The notes beneath the pieces are model-generated. The model ran no database searches. It was not told where the DNA came from and saw only the letters and a list, made by a program, of their open reading frames with translations. Of a stretch of 34,984 nucleotides of DNA, positions 23,308-32,159 are shown in pieces. The position numbers were made by a program, and so were the translations under genes. The stretch comes from RGIG1995 sp045587445 (lineage in GTDB: Bacteria > Bacillota > Clostridia > Oscillospirales > CAG-272): contig JAZNCH010000049.1 in the NCBI GenBank assembly GCA_045587445.1, positions 1-34,984 on the forward strand. The letters are read 5' to 3'. How positions within the stretch are numbered: position 1 is the first letter of the stretch; the number at the start of each line of letters is the position of its first letter.

Positions 23308-24228
23308 ATGGAACACATTACTGTTGGCAGGAAGTATAATGAGGGTAAAGTCGCTTTTGTGGAATGCGTAAAAGACGGTTCTCTTGATAATATCAATATT
23401 AAGGACAAGTGTTTTTTGCTCATTATACTCACTAAAGGGAAATTAGAATTTAAAGTTGGCGGTGAGAAAGTCACTGCTGTCGCTCCGTCTTTTTTGTGTT
23501 TTGACGAGTTAGAAAACCCCGTGCTTGTTTCAAAGGCAAAAGCGCACTACACTTGTGTGTACTTCCATCCTAAATTTTTAAATATTAACATGACCTTTGA
23601 GCTTTTACGTTCTAAAAATTACAGTGATATCGCCACCACGCACGATATGTTTATGTTAAAACCGTTTATTGATAAAGCGTATATGATTCCTATCGCAGAG
23701 ACACAAGTGGAAAAAATCGAACAATCTGCCGATTATATGTTAGAGGAATTAACCGAGCAAAGAGATTGGTATTGGTCTTGTAGAGGTCGTTCCTACTTTA
23801 TGGAGATTATTATCGCATTAGAGCGTATGTACGGCCTTATAGGTTATGGTTTAACCTATCAAAAATCAGATAATGCACCAATTATTAAAAATCCTAAACT
23901 TCGGGATGCGGTGCTTTATATAGAGGGGCATTATGGCGATAGTATAACCCTGTCCGATATATCAGCAAATGCCGGAATAAACCACACAACGCTTACTGCA
24001 CTTATGAAAGAAGAACTTGGTTGTACGGCAATCGAATATTTGATGCAATACCGAATTACTATTGCAAAAAAGCAACTTGCTTTTACTGATGTGCCCATTA
24101 AAGATATTGCTAATATGGTTGGATTCAAAACCGTACAGCATTTCAATCGAATTTTTAAGGAAATATCAGGCACAACCCCTGCCGAGTTTCGCAAATCGGC
24201 TGTGCAAAAGCGAAAGGATGAATTATAA
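23308..24228 (+). CDS. AraC-family transcriptional regulator
   Basis: This 306-residue regulator has an N-terminal cupin-like ligand domain (about 1-100; CFLLIILTKGKLEFKVGGE...) and a C-terminal AraC-type double HTH (about 195-300). The first HTH is ITLSDISANAGINHTTLTALMKEELG; the second is VPIKDIANMVGFKTVQHFNRIFKEISGTTPAEFRKS, the classical AraC signature. It is divergent from fic across a 218-base gap with both promoters. Its stop abuts the next ATG (TAA-ATG), so it forms an operon with the helical protein. The ligand is unknown. Confidence 0.93.
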   Translation: MEHITVGRKYNEGKVAFVECVKDGSLDNINIKDKCFLLIILTKGKLEFKVGGEKVTAVAPSFLCFDELENPVLVSKAKAHYTCVYFHPKFLNINMTFELLRSKNYSDIATTHDMFMLKPFIDKAYMIPIAETQVEKIEQSADYMLEELTEQRDWYWSCRGRSYFMEIIIALERMYGLIGYGLTYQKSDNAPIIKNPKLRDAVLYIEGHYGDSITLSDISANAGINHTTLTALMKEELGCTAIEYLMQYRITIAKKQLAFTDVPIKDIANMVGFKTVQHFNRIFKEISGTTPAEFRKSAVQKRKDEL

Positions 24229-25110
24229 ATGCCTAGACACCTTGAAGGACGACGCAAGGAATTGGAATCTATTTGGCAGGAAAATCTTCAGAAGAATGGT
24301 GATGACCCTCAAAAAAGCTTGCAGATAAGTAAAAAAGCATTAGAAGAATTTCCTTACGATAAATCCTTTCTTTTTCGTGCTGCCATAGCTGAAGAATGGT
24401 TGGCAGATTCAGAAACGGATGATATATCTAAACACAAACATCTTCACAAAGCTATGAATTATGCTCAGCGACTACTCAAAGAGAATTCTAGCGAAGAAAC
24501 AGCGAAAGAATTAATAGTTAGAATCTATTCAAAACTCGGATTAGAAGATATGGCTATTGAACAAGCATATAAATGCCAAAATGTAGATTTAGCATTAAAA
24601 TTTTGTCTAAAAGGTGACTCACTCCGCCGTCATAAACAGCAAATCATTAGCAAAAAACTTCTTGCTTTACTTTATGAAATGTCACAAGAAGATTTTAATA
24701 TGCTTGATATTTCAGAGAAAATTGTCAATTTAGTTATTCCCGACGGAAACTACCAATATTTTTATCACATTTTAGAGGGCGTTTATTTAAAACGTGCAGG
24801 TATATATCTTCAAAATGGAGACGAAAAAACTGCAATAGAGACTTTAAAAAAGTTATTTGAAATCACAAAATCAACTGCAGATATAAGCAAAAACCAAAAG
24901 AATTTTACTGCACCATTGTTTGATTTGTTGGAGGATAATACACCACGTTTTTGTGAACTGACGGGGTATGTTGAATTATTTCTGATTTCTATGGAAAGAG
25001 AGTTTACAAGTTTAAAAGACAATCCGGATTTTATAAAAATTTTAGATGATGCTAACGCTTATGTTGCCCAATTTGGCAAATCAACAAAAGAAGAAAAAAG
25101 GATAATTTGA
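24229..25110 (+). CDS. Solo TPR-like helical protein, translationally coupled to the AraC regulator
   Basis: This 293-residue, fully helical protein contains TPR-like repeats (e.g. SKKALEEFPYDKSFLFRAAIAEEW, AMNYAQRLLKENSSEETAKELIVRIYSKLG and ETLKKLFEIT). The closing region, KNFTAPLFDLLEDN, is like the sensor half often attached to an XRE HTH in Clostridia; here there is no DNA-binding domain. The start directly abuts the AraC stop. It may act as signal sensor for the AraC protein. Family assignment is by pattern only. Confidence 0.8.
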   Translation: MPRHLEGRRKELESIWQENLQKNGDDPQKSLQISKKALEEFPYDKSFLFRAAIAEEWLADSETDDISKHKHLHKAMNYAQRLLKENSSEETAKELIVRIYSKLGLEDMAIEQAYKCQNVDLALKFCLKGDSLRRHKQQIISKKLLALLYEMSQEDFNMLDISEKIVNLVIPDGNYQYFYHILEGVYLKRAGIYLQNGDEKTAIETLKKLFEITKSTADISKNQKNFTAPLFDLLEDNTPRFCELTGYVELFLISMEREFTSLKDNPDFIKILDDANAYVAQFGKSTKEEKRII

Positions 25111-25111
25111 T

Positions 25112-25354
25112 ATGAAAAAACTACTATCAATTTTTTTGATTTTAGCTTTGTTATTATTTTTGACATCTTGCACAACAGGAAACACTCAATATAAAACTGT
25201 AACATTTAATCATTCGGAAATTTATGATAAAAGTATTGTGTTTACTATACCTGATGAATGGTCATACATAGAGTTTTTAAACACGAAAGAACGCATACTC
25301 TTTAATTTATTGGACTCCAATTATAAACGCGTTTCTTCAGGGTTAAAACAATAA
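25112..25354 (+). pseudogene. Truncated lipoprotein fused to recombinase remnant DNA
   Basis: Begins one base after the previous stop with a clear lipoprotein signal (MKKLLSIFLILALLLFLTSC, Cys at 20) and about 50 residues of mature protein (YKTVTFNHSEIYDKSIVFTI...). It then ends in a short, unrelated tail (SSGLKQ) at TAA 25352-25354. The tail sequence lies in another frame of the recombinase remnant, so the gene has lost its 3' part at a junction near 25335-25345. Third gene of the AraC operon; the stub might still be secreted. Confidence 0.75.
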
Positions 25355-26355
25355 AAGAGATTGTGGAAATGCTAAATGCAAAAGGTGTTACCACTTCTCA
25401 CGGAACTAAAATAACCATTAATATTGTAACGGATATGCTGAAAAACCGAAGGTATATTGGTGAATACAAGTTCCGAGATATTGTTAACCCAAAGGGCATA
25501 CCGAGGATAGTCCCGCAGACGTTATTTGACAAGGTGCAGCGTGAGCGTGCGAAGAATAAGAGAGCAACAGCAAGACATAAAGCCGAAGATGATTACTTAC
25601 TGACAACAAAATTGTTTTGCGGTAAATGTGGCGTGTATATGACCGGTGAAAGCGGAACCGCACGAAATGGTACAGTTCACCGATATTACAAATGCAACAA
25701 CGCTAAGTACAAACACACTTGTGATAAAAAGACGGTTAAAAAAGAATGGATTGAAGACATTGTTGTTAAGCACACCCACGAGATGATGATTAATGACAAT
25801 GTGATTGAGGATATTGCAAGTATCGTATTTAGGAATACAAAGAAAGAAAATCCCGCAATACAACTACTTAATCAACGGCTTAGTGAAACAGAGAACGCAC
25901 TAAACAATCTACTTAGAGCAATAGAAGAAGGAATTATAACTTCAACCACAAAACAAAGAATGATTGAGTTGGAGCAGACGAGAGATGAGATTAAATTAAA
26001 GCTCATCAAGGAAGAAATGAAGAAGCCCACCATTACAAAAGAGGGCTTAGTATTATGGCTCAGGCATATTCAGAACATGAGCTTAGAGACGAAGGAACAC
26101 AAACAGAGACTGATTGATATTTTTGTAAACGCCGTATATCTTTACGACGACAAATTGGTCATAACATTTAATTATAAGGAAGCAAGCAAAACCGTCACTC
26201 TAAAAGAGGTAAACGGTTCAATTATAGAATGCTCAGGTGCACCAAAAAGAAACGACAACTTTCGAAAGAAGGTTGTCGTTTCTTTTTGGTCTTTTCACTA
26301 TTCTCTTTTTGTTCTTACCTCTTCTCTCAAATTGTCGTTTCCAGATAAAAGATAA
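25345..26355 (+). pseudogene. 3' part of a large serine recombinase
   Basis: The frame reads KTIKEIVEML-NAKGV..., the Recombinase-domain region of large serine integrases. It continues through NRRYIGEYKF, the zinc ribbon (CGKCG...YYKCNN...C, about residues 85-120) and a coiled coil with LLNQRLSETENALNNLLRAI, ending around VDDK-type VYLYDDKLVITFNY. The N-terminal catalytic resolvase domain (with the active Ser) is absent, so this cannot recombine DNA. The upstream edge joins the truncated lipoprotein. A perfect terminator hairpin (26244-26287) lies inside the last codons, so the final 30-odd residues to 26355 are probably accidental read-through. Confidence 0.88.
26244..26287. terminator. 16-bp terminator hairpin inside the recombinase remnant's 3' end
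   Basis: AAAAAGAAACGACAAC (26244-26259) pairs with GTTGTCGTTTCTTTTT (26272-26287), followed by GG and T-rich DNA. It can end transcription in both directions. Confidence 0.85.
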
Positions 26356-26602
26356 AAGAGAAGAGAAAAAGTAGCTTTGCTCCGCAAAGCATTGAATTAA
26401 CAATTTCATAAAAAAACCAATTAATATTGATATTTTTTAAAATATGCATTATTATATATGTAGTAATATCAAAAAAACAGAGCAACGATACAATGAAGTG
26501 GTGTCACGAACACGGATTTGCGTCTGTATTTCCAAGCGAGATATTCGACCTTGAGAATAATATAAAATAAGATTTTACAATATAAAGTATAAAGGAGTTA
26601 AA
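26356..26602 (+). other. Intergenic stretch with hairpin and 25-codon remnant
   Basis: It contains GCTTTGC-TCC-GCAAAGC (26374-26390) and a short frame, 26493-26570, beginning MKWCHEHGFASV and ending in TAA. That sequence looks protein-like but has no ribosome binding site and no recognised family. It is probably a gene-end remnant. Confidence 0.4.
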
Positions 26603-27217
26603 ATGATAGAGGAATTAAAACTGATAATAGGACCAAACGAAGAGATTTTATACGAAGGCAAACCGAACAAGAAGTGCTATATATTTGAAAGCATATTTAA
26701 TCCGTTACTGCCTGTTGCAATAATATGGGCTATACTTGATTTTGGCATTTTAGGTGGAACTATGCTTTCGGGTGGCGCAGGAAATATGTCATTTTTCATA
26801 ATACCTTTTATGCTGCTTCACTTGATGCCGGTATGGATATACCTCGGCGGAATATTATTCAGCTCATTAAGGTACAAAAACACTGCGTATATCGTTACAG
26901 ACAAATCGATTTACGTATCGGGCGGAGTATTCACGCGCAACGTTAACGCAAAACCTTTTGCAGAGCTATCCCATATCAACCTACACCGAGGAATCTTCGA
27001 CCAAATTTTTAACGTAGGTGATATAATAGCAACGACCAACCAAATAACGCAAAACGGAAAGAGTGCAACCATAAGCATTGCCAGTGTTTCCAACTACATT
27101 GAAGTATACAATTTGGTAAAAAAATTACAAACAGACATATACACCGACGTAATGTACCCGAACGCAAAACGCCCTGCCGATAATCCCGGATACAACACAA
27201 AATACAGAGGACTGTAA
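26603..27217 (+). CDS. Bacterial PH-domain (bPH2/DUF304-like) membrane protein
   Basis: This 204-residue protein has a short cytoplasmic N-terminus (GPNEEILYEGKPNKK), two TM segments (about 28-55 and 62-86) and then a bacterial PH-like domain (about 90-185): YKNTAYIVTDKSIYVSGGVFTRNVN...ISHINLHRGIFDQIFNVGDI. These features match the YdbS/YdbT-type proteins; their role is unclear, possibly membrane stress. AAAGGAG precedes the ATG. It is followed after 4 bases by the MBL gene. Confidence 0.85.
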   Translation: MIEELKLIIGPNEEILYEGKPNKKCYIFESIFNPLLPVAIIWAILDFGILGGTMLSGGAGNMSFFIIPFMLLHLMPVWIYLGGILFSSLRYKNTAYIVTDKSIYVSGGVFTRNVNAKPFAELSHINLHRGIFDQIFNVGDIIATTNQITQNGKSATISIASVSNYIEVYNLVKKLQTDIYTDVMYPNAKRPADNPGYNTKYRGL

Positions 27218-27221
27218 TATA

Positions 27222-27998
27222 ATGCAAATAACAAGCCTTATTGAAAATACGACAGAAAACAAAGAGCTTACGTCAGAACACGGACTGTCGCTTTATTTAG
27301 AGACCAAGTGCCACAAGATTCTTTTTGATATGGGACAGTCAGAAAAATTTGCAGAGAACGCAAAAAAACTCGGTATTGATTTGACCGAGGTTGACATAGC
27401 AATTCTTTCGCACGGCCACTACGACCACGGCGGCGGAATAAAGCATTTTCTCGATATAAACAATAAAGCCCCCATATATATAAACAAATATGCATTTGAG
27501 GCACACTATAATGCAGACAAAAAATATATAGGTCTTGACACTTCCCTCTCTGGCAGCGATAGACTCATATTCACAGACAATATCTGCAAAATAGACGATG
27601 GCTTGACACTCTATACCTGCAACCAGAATAACAGACCGTACGACATAGGCAATTTTGGTATGTCGGTTAAATCGGATAATAACTTTTTACCCGAAGATTT
27701 CAGGCACGAACAATATCTTCTTATAGAAGAAGACGCCAAAAAAGTGTTGATAAGCGGCTGTTCGCACAAAGGTATAATGAATATAGCAGATTGGTTTAAA
27801 CCTAATATACTTATAGGCGGATTTCATTTTTCGAAGTTCCCTCTTGACGAGAAATTAGCGGGATACGCAAAGACTCTTGCCGCTTTTGATACGACATACT
27901 ACACCTGTCATTGCACCGGCACCGAACAATATAACTCTATGAAAAACTATATCCCTAACCTACACTATCTCTCAACAGGAACAAAGATTACCATTTAA
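27222..27998 (+). CDS. MBL-fold metallohydrolase
   Basis: 258 residues. It has the metal motif S63-HGHYDH (H64, H66, D68, H69) with GGG following, and later conserved His in the GCSHKGI and GGFHF loops. It resembles the 7,8-dihydropterin-6-methyl-4-aminobenzene-5'-phosphate synthase-like (and related) branch of the superfamily; the substrate cannot be read from the sequence. It lies 4 bases after the PH-domain gene. A short hairpin CCTACTTT/AAAGTAGG (27999-28022) and the terminator at 28066-28100 follow. Confidence 0.88.
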   Translation: MQITSLIENTTENKELTSEHGLSLYLETKCHKILFDMGQSEKFAENAKKLGIDLTEVDIAILSHGHYDHGGGIKHFLDINNKAPIYINKYAFEAHYNADKKYIGLDTSLSGSDRLIFTDNICKIDDGLTLYTCNQNNRPYDIGNFGMSVKSDNNFLPEDFRHEQYLLIEEDAKKVLISGCSHKGIMNIADWFKPNILIGGFHFSKFPLDEKLAGYAKTLAAFDTTYYTCHCTGTEQYNSMKNYIPNLHYLSTGTKITI

Positions 27999-28065
27999 CC
28001 TACTTTATTGAAAGAAAGTAGGCAAAGAACTTTTCCTCTCGGGTCTGTAACCTAGACAACCAAAT

Positions 28066-28100
28066 AGCCGATACTGAAATTCAGTATCGGCTGTTTTTTT
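28066..28100 (+). terminator. Terminator of the PH/MBL pair
   Basis: AGCCGATACTGA (28066-28077) pairs with TCAGTATCGGCT (28081-28092), followed by GTTTTTTT. Confidence 0.9.
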
Positions 28101-28147
28101 AAAGTTTTTGAGGGCATGGGAACTTTTTTCAAAAAGTTGCCATAAAA
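28101..28147 (+). repeat. Dispersed intergenic repeat, copy 2
   Basis: AAAGTTTTTGAGGG, CATGGGAA, CTTTTTTCAAAAAGTT. It matches over most of its length the repeat at 16618-16665 read on the other strand. Confidence 0.65.
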
Positions 28148-28163
28148 ACCCACCCACTCATTT

Positions 28164-30560
28164 TTATTTTACAATATCCTCAGCATATCTTACCGTTTCC
28201 ATAGCGTCTTTCGCGTATTTGTCGGCACCCATTTTATCGGCATATTCTTGAGTTAATACGGCACCGCCAACGACCACTTTACACCAAGGAGCATCTTTCT
28301 TTAGAAGCTTTATGGTCTCTTCCATAGCGGGTACCGTAGTCGTCATCAATGCAGAAAGTCCAGCCAAGGGAGCATGCAATTCAACTACCTTTTCGACAAC
28401 CGTTTCGGGTGGAACGTCTTTACCCAAGTCAACAACGTCAAAGCCATAGTTTTCAAGCAGCATTTTTACTATATTCTTACCAATATCGTGTATATCACCA
28501 TGAACAGTTGCAATAACAAAAACACCTTTGTTTGCCGCCTTTTCACCGTTTGCCATATATGCTTTTATAACTTCAAAAGCACTCTTTGCCGCCTCGGCAC
28601 TCATAAGAAGCTGCGGCAAATAGACTGTTTTATTTTCAAATCCTACACCCACTTTGTTAAGTGCAGGTATAACTTCGTTATTTACAATATCAAGCGGGGC
28701 AACCGTTTCAAGCAAAGCCTTTGTAAGCTCTGCCGCTTTATCTCTCAAGCCTTTTGCTATTGCTTTTTGAATCTCGGAACTGTATTCTTCGGGCGTTTTT
28801 TGCATTTTCACAACAGGAGCGTTTACAGCAGTTGCAAAAGTCTCCGATTTAGCAATATAGTCAGCACAGTTTTCATCAAGCCCCTTCAACGCTTTAAAAG
28901 CATAATAAGTCTTCATCATATCGGCAGAATAAGGATTCATAATCGCTGCCGAAAGACCATTTTCAAGACAAAGTGCAAAGAAAACACCGTTTATAGCATC
29001 TCTGTATGGCAACCCGAAAGAAACGTTTGAAACACCAAGGGAAGTATGACAACCAATATTATTTTTTATATAGTTCAGCGATTTCAGAGTAGCAAACGCC
29101 GCATTATTGTCAGCACTTACCGTCATTGCAAGAGTATCAAAAACAATGTCCTTTTTCGAAACACCGTATTTTTCTGCGGTTTTGAGTATTTTTTCTGCAA
29201 TAGCGATTCTGCCCTCGGCAGTTTCGGGAATACCGCTTTCGTCAAGAGTCAAAGCCACGACGAGTCCGCCGTATTTTTCAACCAAAGGAAATACGGCATT
29301 CATACTCTCTTTTTTACCGTTAACGGAATTAATCATAGCTTTACCGTTGTAACGTCGGAGCGCACTTTCCATCGCAGTAACGTTTGCAGTATCAATCTGC
29401 AAAGGCAAGTCGGTTACCGTTTGAAGCTCACAAACGGCATTTTTCAGCATTTCAACCTCGTTAATATCAGGAAGTCCAACGTTCACGTCAAGTATGTGAA
29501 CACCCTTTTCCTGCTGATTTACTCCCTCGGTGAGAATGTAATCCATATCGTTTTCAATCAACGCTTGTTTAAAACGTTTCTTTCCCGTAGGATTAATTCT
29601 TTCTCCGATAAGAATAGGCGAATCTCCAAACTCAACGCTATGTGTATACGAAGAAACGACCGTTTTATTTTTTTCCGAAATAGGTATAGGTTTCAAATCT
29701 GCAATTTTTTCATTAAGAAGCTTTATATATTGCGGGGTAGTTCCGCAGCAACCGCCGATAACCCTTACCCCCATTTTAACGAGGTAGCAAACTTCGTCAG
29801 CAAATTCATCGGGGGTTATATCGAAAACGGTTTTTCCGTCTTCTATTCTGGGAATTCCCGCATTAGGCTTCAAGATAACGGGAACTGAAGCATTATTTAT
29901 AAGCTCAACAGCAACATTACGTAGCTGTTTCGGACCAAGCGAGCAGTTTGCGCCCAATGCATCAACACCCATACCCTCAAGCAAAGCAACCATAGCCGAT
30001 GGAGTCGCACCCGTCATAAGCTTTCCGTCTTCGCCGTATGCATTTGAAACGATAACAGGAAGAGTCGAATTTTCTTTTGATGCCAAAAGAGCCGCTTTAG
30101 TCTCGTAGCTATCGTTCATTGTTTCTATAATAATAAGGTCAGCACCATATTTTACGCCAAGCTTTACCGTTTTAGCAAAAACACTAACCGCATCTTCAAA
30201 ATCGAGGTCGCCGAGAGGTTTGAGAAGCTTTCCCGAAGGACCAATATCAAGAGCGACGTATTTTGGCTTATTTGACACACTTGTTTCTGCCGCTTTTCTT
30301 GCATTAGCAACAGCATTCTTTACAATATCTTCAAGCTCATTTTCATCAAATTTAAGAATATTCGCGCCAAAAGTGTTAGTGCAGACAACGTTACTTCCCG
30401 CGTCATAGTAGCTTTTATGTATATCAACAATAACGTCGGAATGAGTAATATTCCACCTTTCAGGATATTCCCCCGCTTTAAGTCCGCGCGACTGAAGCAG
30501 AGTACCCATTCCGCCGTCAAGGCAGACGATATTATTATTTAGAAACTCAAGAAAATTCAT
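28164..30560 (-). CDS. metH: Cobalamin-dependent methionine synthase lacking the activation domain
   Basis: 798 residues. The Hcy-binding barrel carries the zinc cysteines C206 (GANCSLGP) and C271/C272 (GGCCGTTP). The pterin-binding barrel (about 305-570) contains the expected GERINPTGKK and DVNVGLPDI-type sequence. A cap and B12-binding domain has the D689-xH691-xxG694 motif (VHGDIHDIGKN). The fourth, SAM-dependent reactivation domain of long MetH is absent and is supplied by the next gene, whose stop overlaps this ATG (ATGA). It converts homocysteine to methionine using methyl-tetrahydrofolate, produced by the MetF two genes upstream. Confidence 0.95.
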   Translation of the reverse strand: MNFLEFLNNNIVCLDGGMGTLLQSRGLKAGEYPERWNITHSDVIVDIHKSYYDAGSNVVCTNTFGANILKFDENELEDIVKNAVANARKAAETSVSNKPKYVALDIGPSGKLLKPLGDLDFEDAVSVFAKTVKLGVKYGADLIIIETMNDSYETKAALLASKENSTLPVIVSNAYGEDGKLMTGATPSAMVALLEGMGVDALGANCSLGPKQLRNVAVELINNASVPVILKPNAGIPRIEDGKTVFDITPDEFADEVCYLVKMGVRVIGGCCGTTPQYIKLLNEKIADLKPIPISEKNKTVVSSYTHSVEFGDSPILIGERINPTGKKRFKQALIENDMDYILTEGVNQQEKGVHILDVNVGLPDINEVEMLKNAVCELQTVTDLPLQIDTANVTAMESALRRYNGKAMINSVNGKKESMNAVFPLVEKYGGLVVALTLDESGIPETAEGRIAIAEKILKTAEKYGVSKKDIVFDTLAMTVSADNNAAFATLKSLNYIKNNIGCHTSLGVSNVSFGLPYRDAINGVFFALCLENGLSAAIMNPYSADMMKTYYAFKALKGLDENCADYIAKSETFATAVNAPVVKMQKTPEEYSSEIQKAIAKGLRDKAAELTKALLETVAPLDIVNNEVIPALNKVGVGFENKTVYLPQLLMSAEAAKSAFEVIKAYMANGEKAANKGVFVIATVHGDIHDIGKNIVKMLLENYGFDVVDLGKDVPPETVVEKVVELHAPLAGLSALMTTTVPAMEETIKLLKKDAPWCKVVVGGAVLTQEYADKMGADKYAKDAMETVRYAEDIVK

Positions 30561-31219
30561 ATTTTACCTCTGAAAGCGCAGTCAAGCTTATCGCAAAGAC
30601 TGCATTTATTTAAAGTAACTTTTTTAGGCAAATCAGTAACGCCAACAAAGAAAGTAACCGATTTGGAAGGAGACATAAGCATACTGTCATTCAATGAAAG
30701 CCCGATATTTTTTGGACAATCGAGTATTCTGAAAACCTCTTTTTGAACTGATAAAGAAAGGTCAGAGTAACCGGGACTGAAACGCGGCTTCAAGAAGACA
30801 GCGTATTCTTTTTCAAAATCGGTGCAAAAAGCTTCGCACAAAGCCTCTATTCTTTCAGCCCCCATAGCCTGAAATATAAGAGCCTTTGAGGGAAATATTC
30901 GGCTGTATTTACTTATAAGCCTGTCTATTTCTACCCCTACCGTCGCGGCGCACAATATTACCTTTTTGCAATTTTTTAGGTTTGAAGAAAGTCCCTTAGA
31001 CTCAACCTTAAACAAGCCAAAATCACAAACGTCTCCACTCACATTCAAGTCAAGCTGTGTGGAACACACCTTATATATAAAGCTGTTTTCGGCTTCCGAT
31101 ATACAGCTATTTAAAATCTCCTCAATATCGACATCGTAAGATTTACACCCGGCATATCTCAATATTTCTTTTTTACAAAAAGGCGGAGCTTTAAATGTTT
31201 TAGTTAAAACTATACTCAT
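30557..31219 (-). CDS. Stand-alone MetH activation-domain protein
   Basis: This 220-residue protein contains the MetH activation-domain fingerprint RFSPGYSDLSLSVQKEVFRI (about 158-177), followed by LSLNDSMLMSPSKSVT. It has a C-terminal Cys cluster, CSLCDKLDCAFR, often seen in such stand-alone versions. It presumably reactivates oxidised cob(II)alamin of the neighbouring MetH using SAM and an electron donor. ATGA overlaps on both sides tie it to metF and metH. Confidence 0.88.
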   Translation of the reverse strand: MSIVLTKTFKAPPFCKKEILRYAGCKSYDVDIEEILNSCISEAENSFIYKVCSTQLDLNVSGDVCDFGLFKVESKGLSSNLKNCKKVILCAATVGVEIDRLISKYSRIFPSKALIFQAMGAERIEALCEAFCTDFEKEYAVFLKPRFSPGYSDLSLSVQKEVFRILDCPKNIGLSLNDSMLMSPSKSVTFFVGVTDLPKKVTLNKCSLCDKLDCAFRGKI

Positions 31220-32094
31220 TTCCCCAAAATATCCGACAGATTGCTCTGTATTTTTTCTGCGACGTCGGGTTTATTCATCGAATACACGTGAATATGCGTA
31301 ATACCGTTTGCATAGAGGTCGATTATTTGGTCGGTAGCATAGGCAATTCCCGCCTGCTTCATAGCCAAGGTGTCATTACCAAACTTGTCCACGAGAGCCT
31401 TGAAACGCTGAGGCATAAAAGACCCCGAAAGCTTAATTGACCTTTCAACTTGTTTTGCGTTGGTGATAGGCATAATACCGGGAACAATGGGAACGGTTAT
31501 ACCCGCTTCACGAATCTTGTAAAGAAAGTTATAGAGCAAATTATTATCAAAAAACATTTGCGTAGTTAAAAAATCACACCCGGCATCAACCTTTTCTTTA
31601 AGATATTTAATATCTGTTTTCTGGTCTTCGCTTTCGGGATGAATTTCGGGATAACACGCGCCGCCAATACAAAAATCTTTATCAGCCGCCTTTAATTCAC
31701 GCACAAGGTCGATAGCGTGCTTAAAATCCCAATTACTTCTGTCAGCATTTTCAAGCTCTGGGGGAATATCGCCCCTGAGAGCCATAATATTCGTTATTTC
31801 CGCCGCTTTGATTTCGGCGATTCTTTGCTTAACCGTTTCCTTTGTAGATGACACACAGGTAAGATGCGCCAAAGTGGGCACATTGTACATTTTCTTTATA
31901 TTTTTCGCAATATCAAGAGTGTACTTGCTTGTTCCGCCCCCCGCTCCATAGGTAACACTCATAAAAGAGGGGTTAAGCTTTGCGATTTCTTCTGTTGCGG
32001 ACTTTACGCTTTCAAAACTTGTTTCCGTTTTGGGTGGAAACACCTCATAAGAAATGGACAATGTATCTTGATTAAGCAAATCAATAATTTTCAT
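31216..32094 (-). CDS. metF: Methylenetetrahydrofolate reductase
   Basis: This 292-residue TIM-barrel flavoprotein makes 5-methyl-tetrahydrofolate for the downstream MetH. The family marks are YEVFPPK with Glu17 (16-22), SVTYGAGG and DFLTTQMFFDN. GAAGGTGAT ribosome binding site. First gene of metF-activator-metH; no SAM or cobalamin riboswitch is visible in the short 62-base leader. Confidence 0.94.
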   Translation of the reverse strand: MKIIDLLNQDTLSISYEVFPPKTETSFESVKSATEEIAKLNPSFMSVTYGAGGGTSKYTLDIAKNIKKMYNVPTLAHLTCVSSTKETVKQRIAEIKAAEITNIMALRGDIPPELENADRSNWDFKHAIDLVRELKAADKDFCIGGACYPEIHPESEDQKTDIKYLKEKVDAGCDFLTTQMFFDNNLLYNFLYKIREAGITVPIVPGIMPITNAKQVERSIKLSGSFMPQRFKALVDKFGNDTLAMKQAGIAYATDQIIDLYANGITHIHVYSMNKPDVAEKIQSNLSDILGK

Positions 32095-32129
32095 AGATAA
32101 TCACCTTCAAAAACATAGTTAATAAGGTA

Positions 32130-32159
32130 ATTATACACCCATATACGAATATGTGTCAA
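32130..32159 (-). promoter_or_regulatory. Promoter of the metF operon
   Basis: On the minus strand TTGACA (complement 32154-32159), 18-base spacer, TATAAT (complement 32130-32135). The -35 overlaps the stop codon of the upstream permease gene. Confidence 0.75.

Noticed and set aside
17428..26400. Integration of the island at the tRNA-Leu 3' end
   Set aside because: I looked for a repeat of the tRNA end near the recombinase remnant at 26250-26500 and saw none. Large serine recombinases also rarely use tRNA genes, so no att sites are called.
28374..29888. Long plus-strand frames opposite metH
   Set aside because: Long but antisense to a well-conserved gene, with atypical Cys/Phe-rich composition; shadows of metH codon usage.
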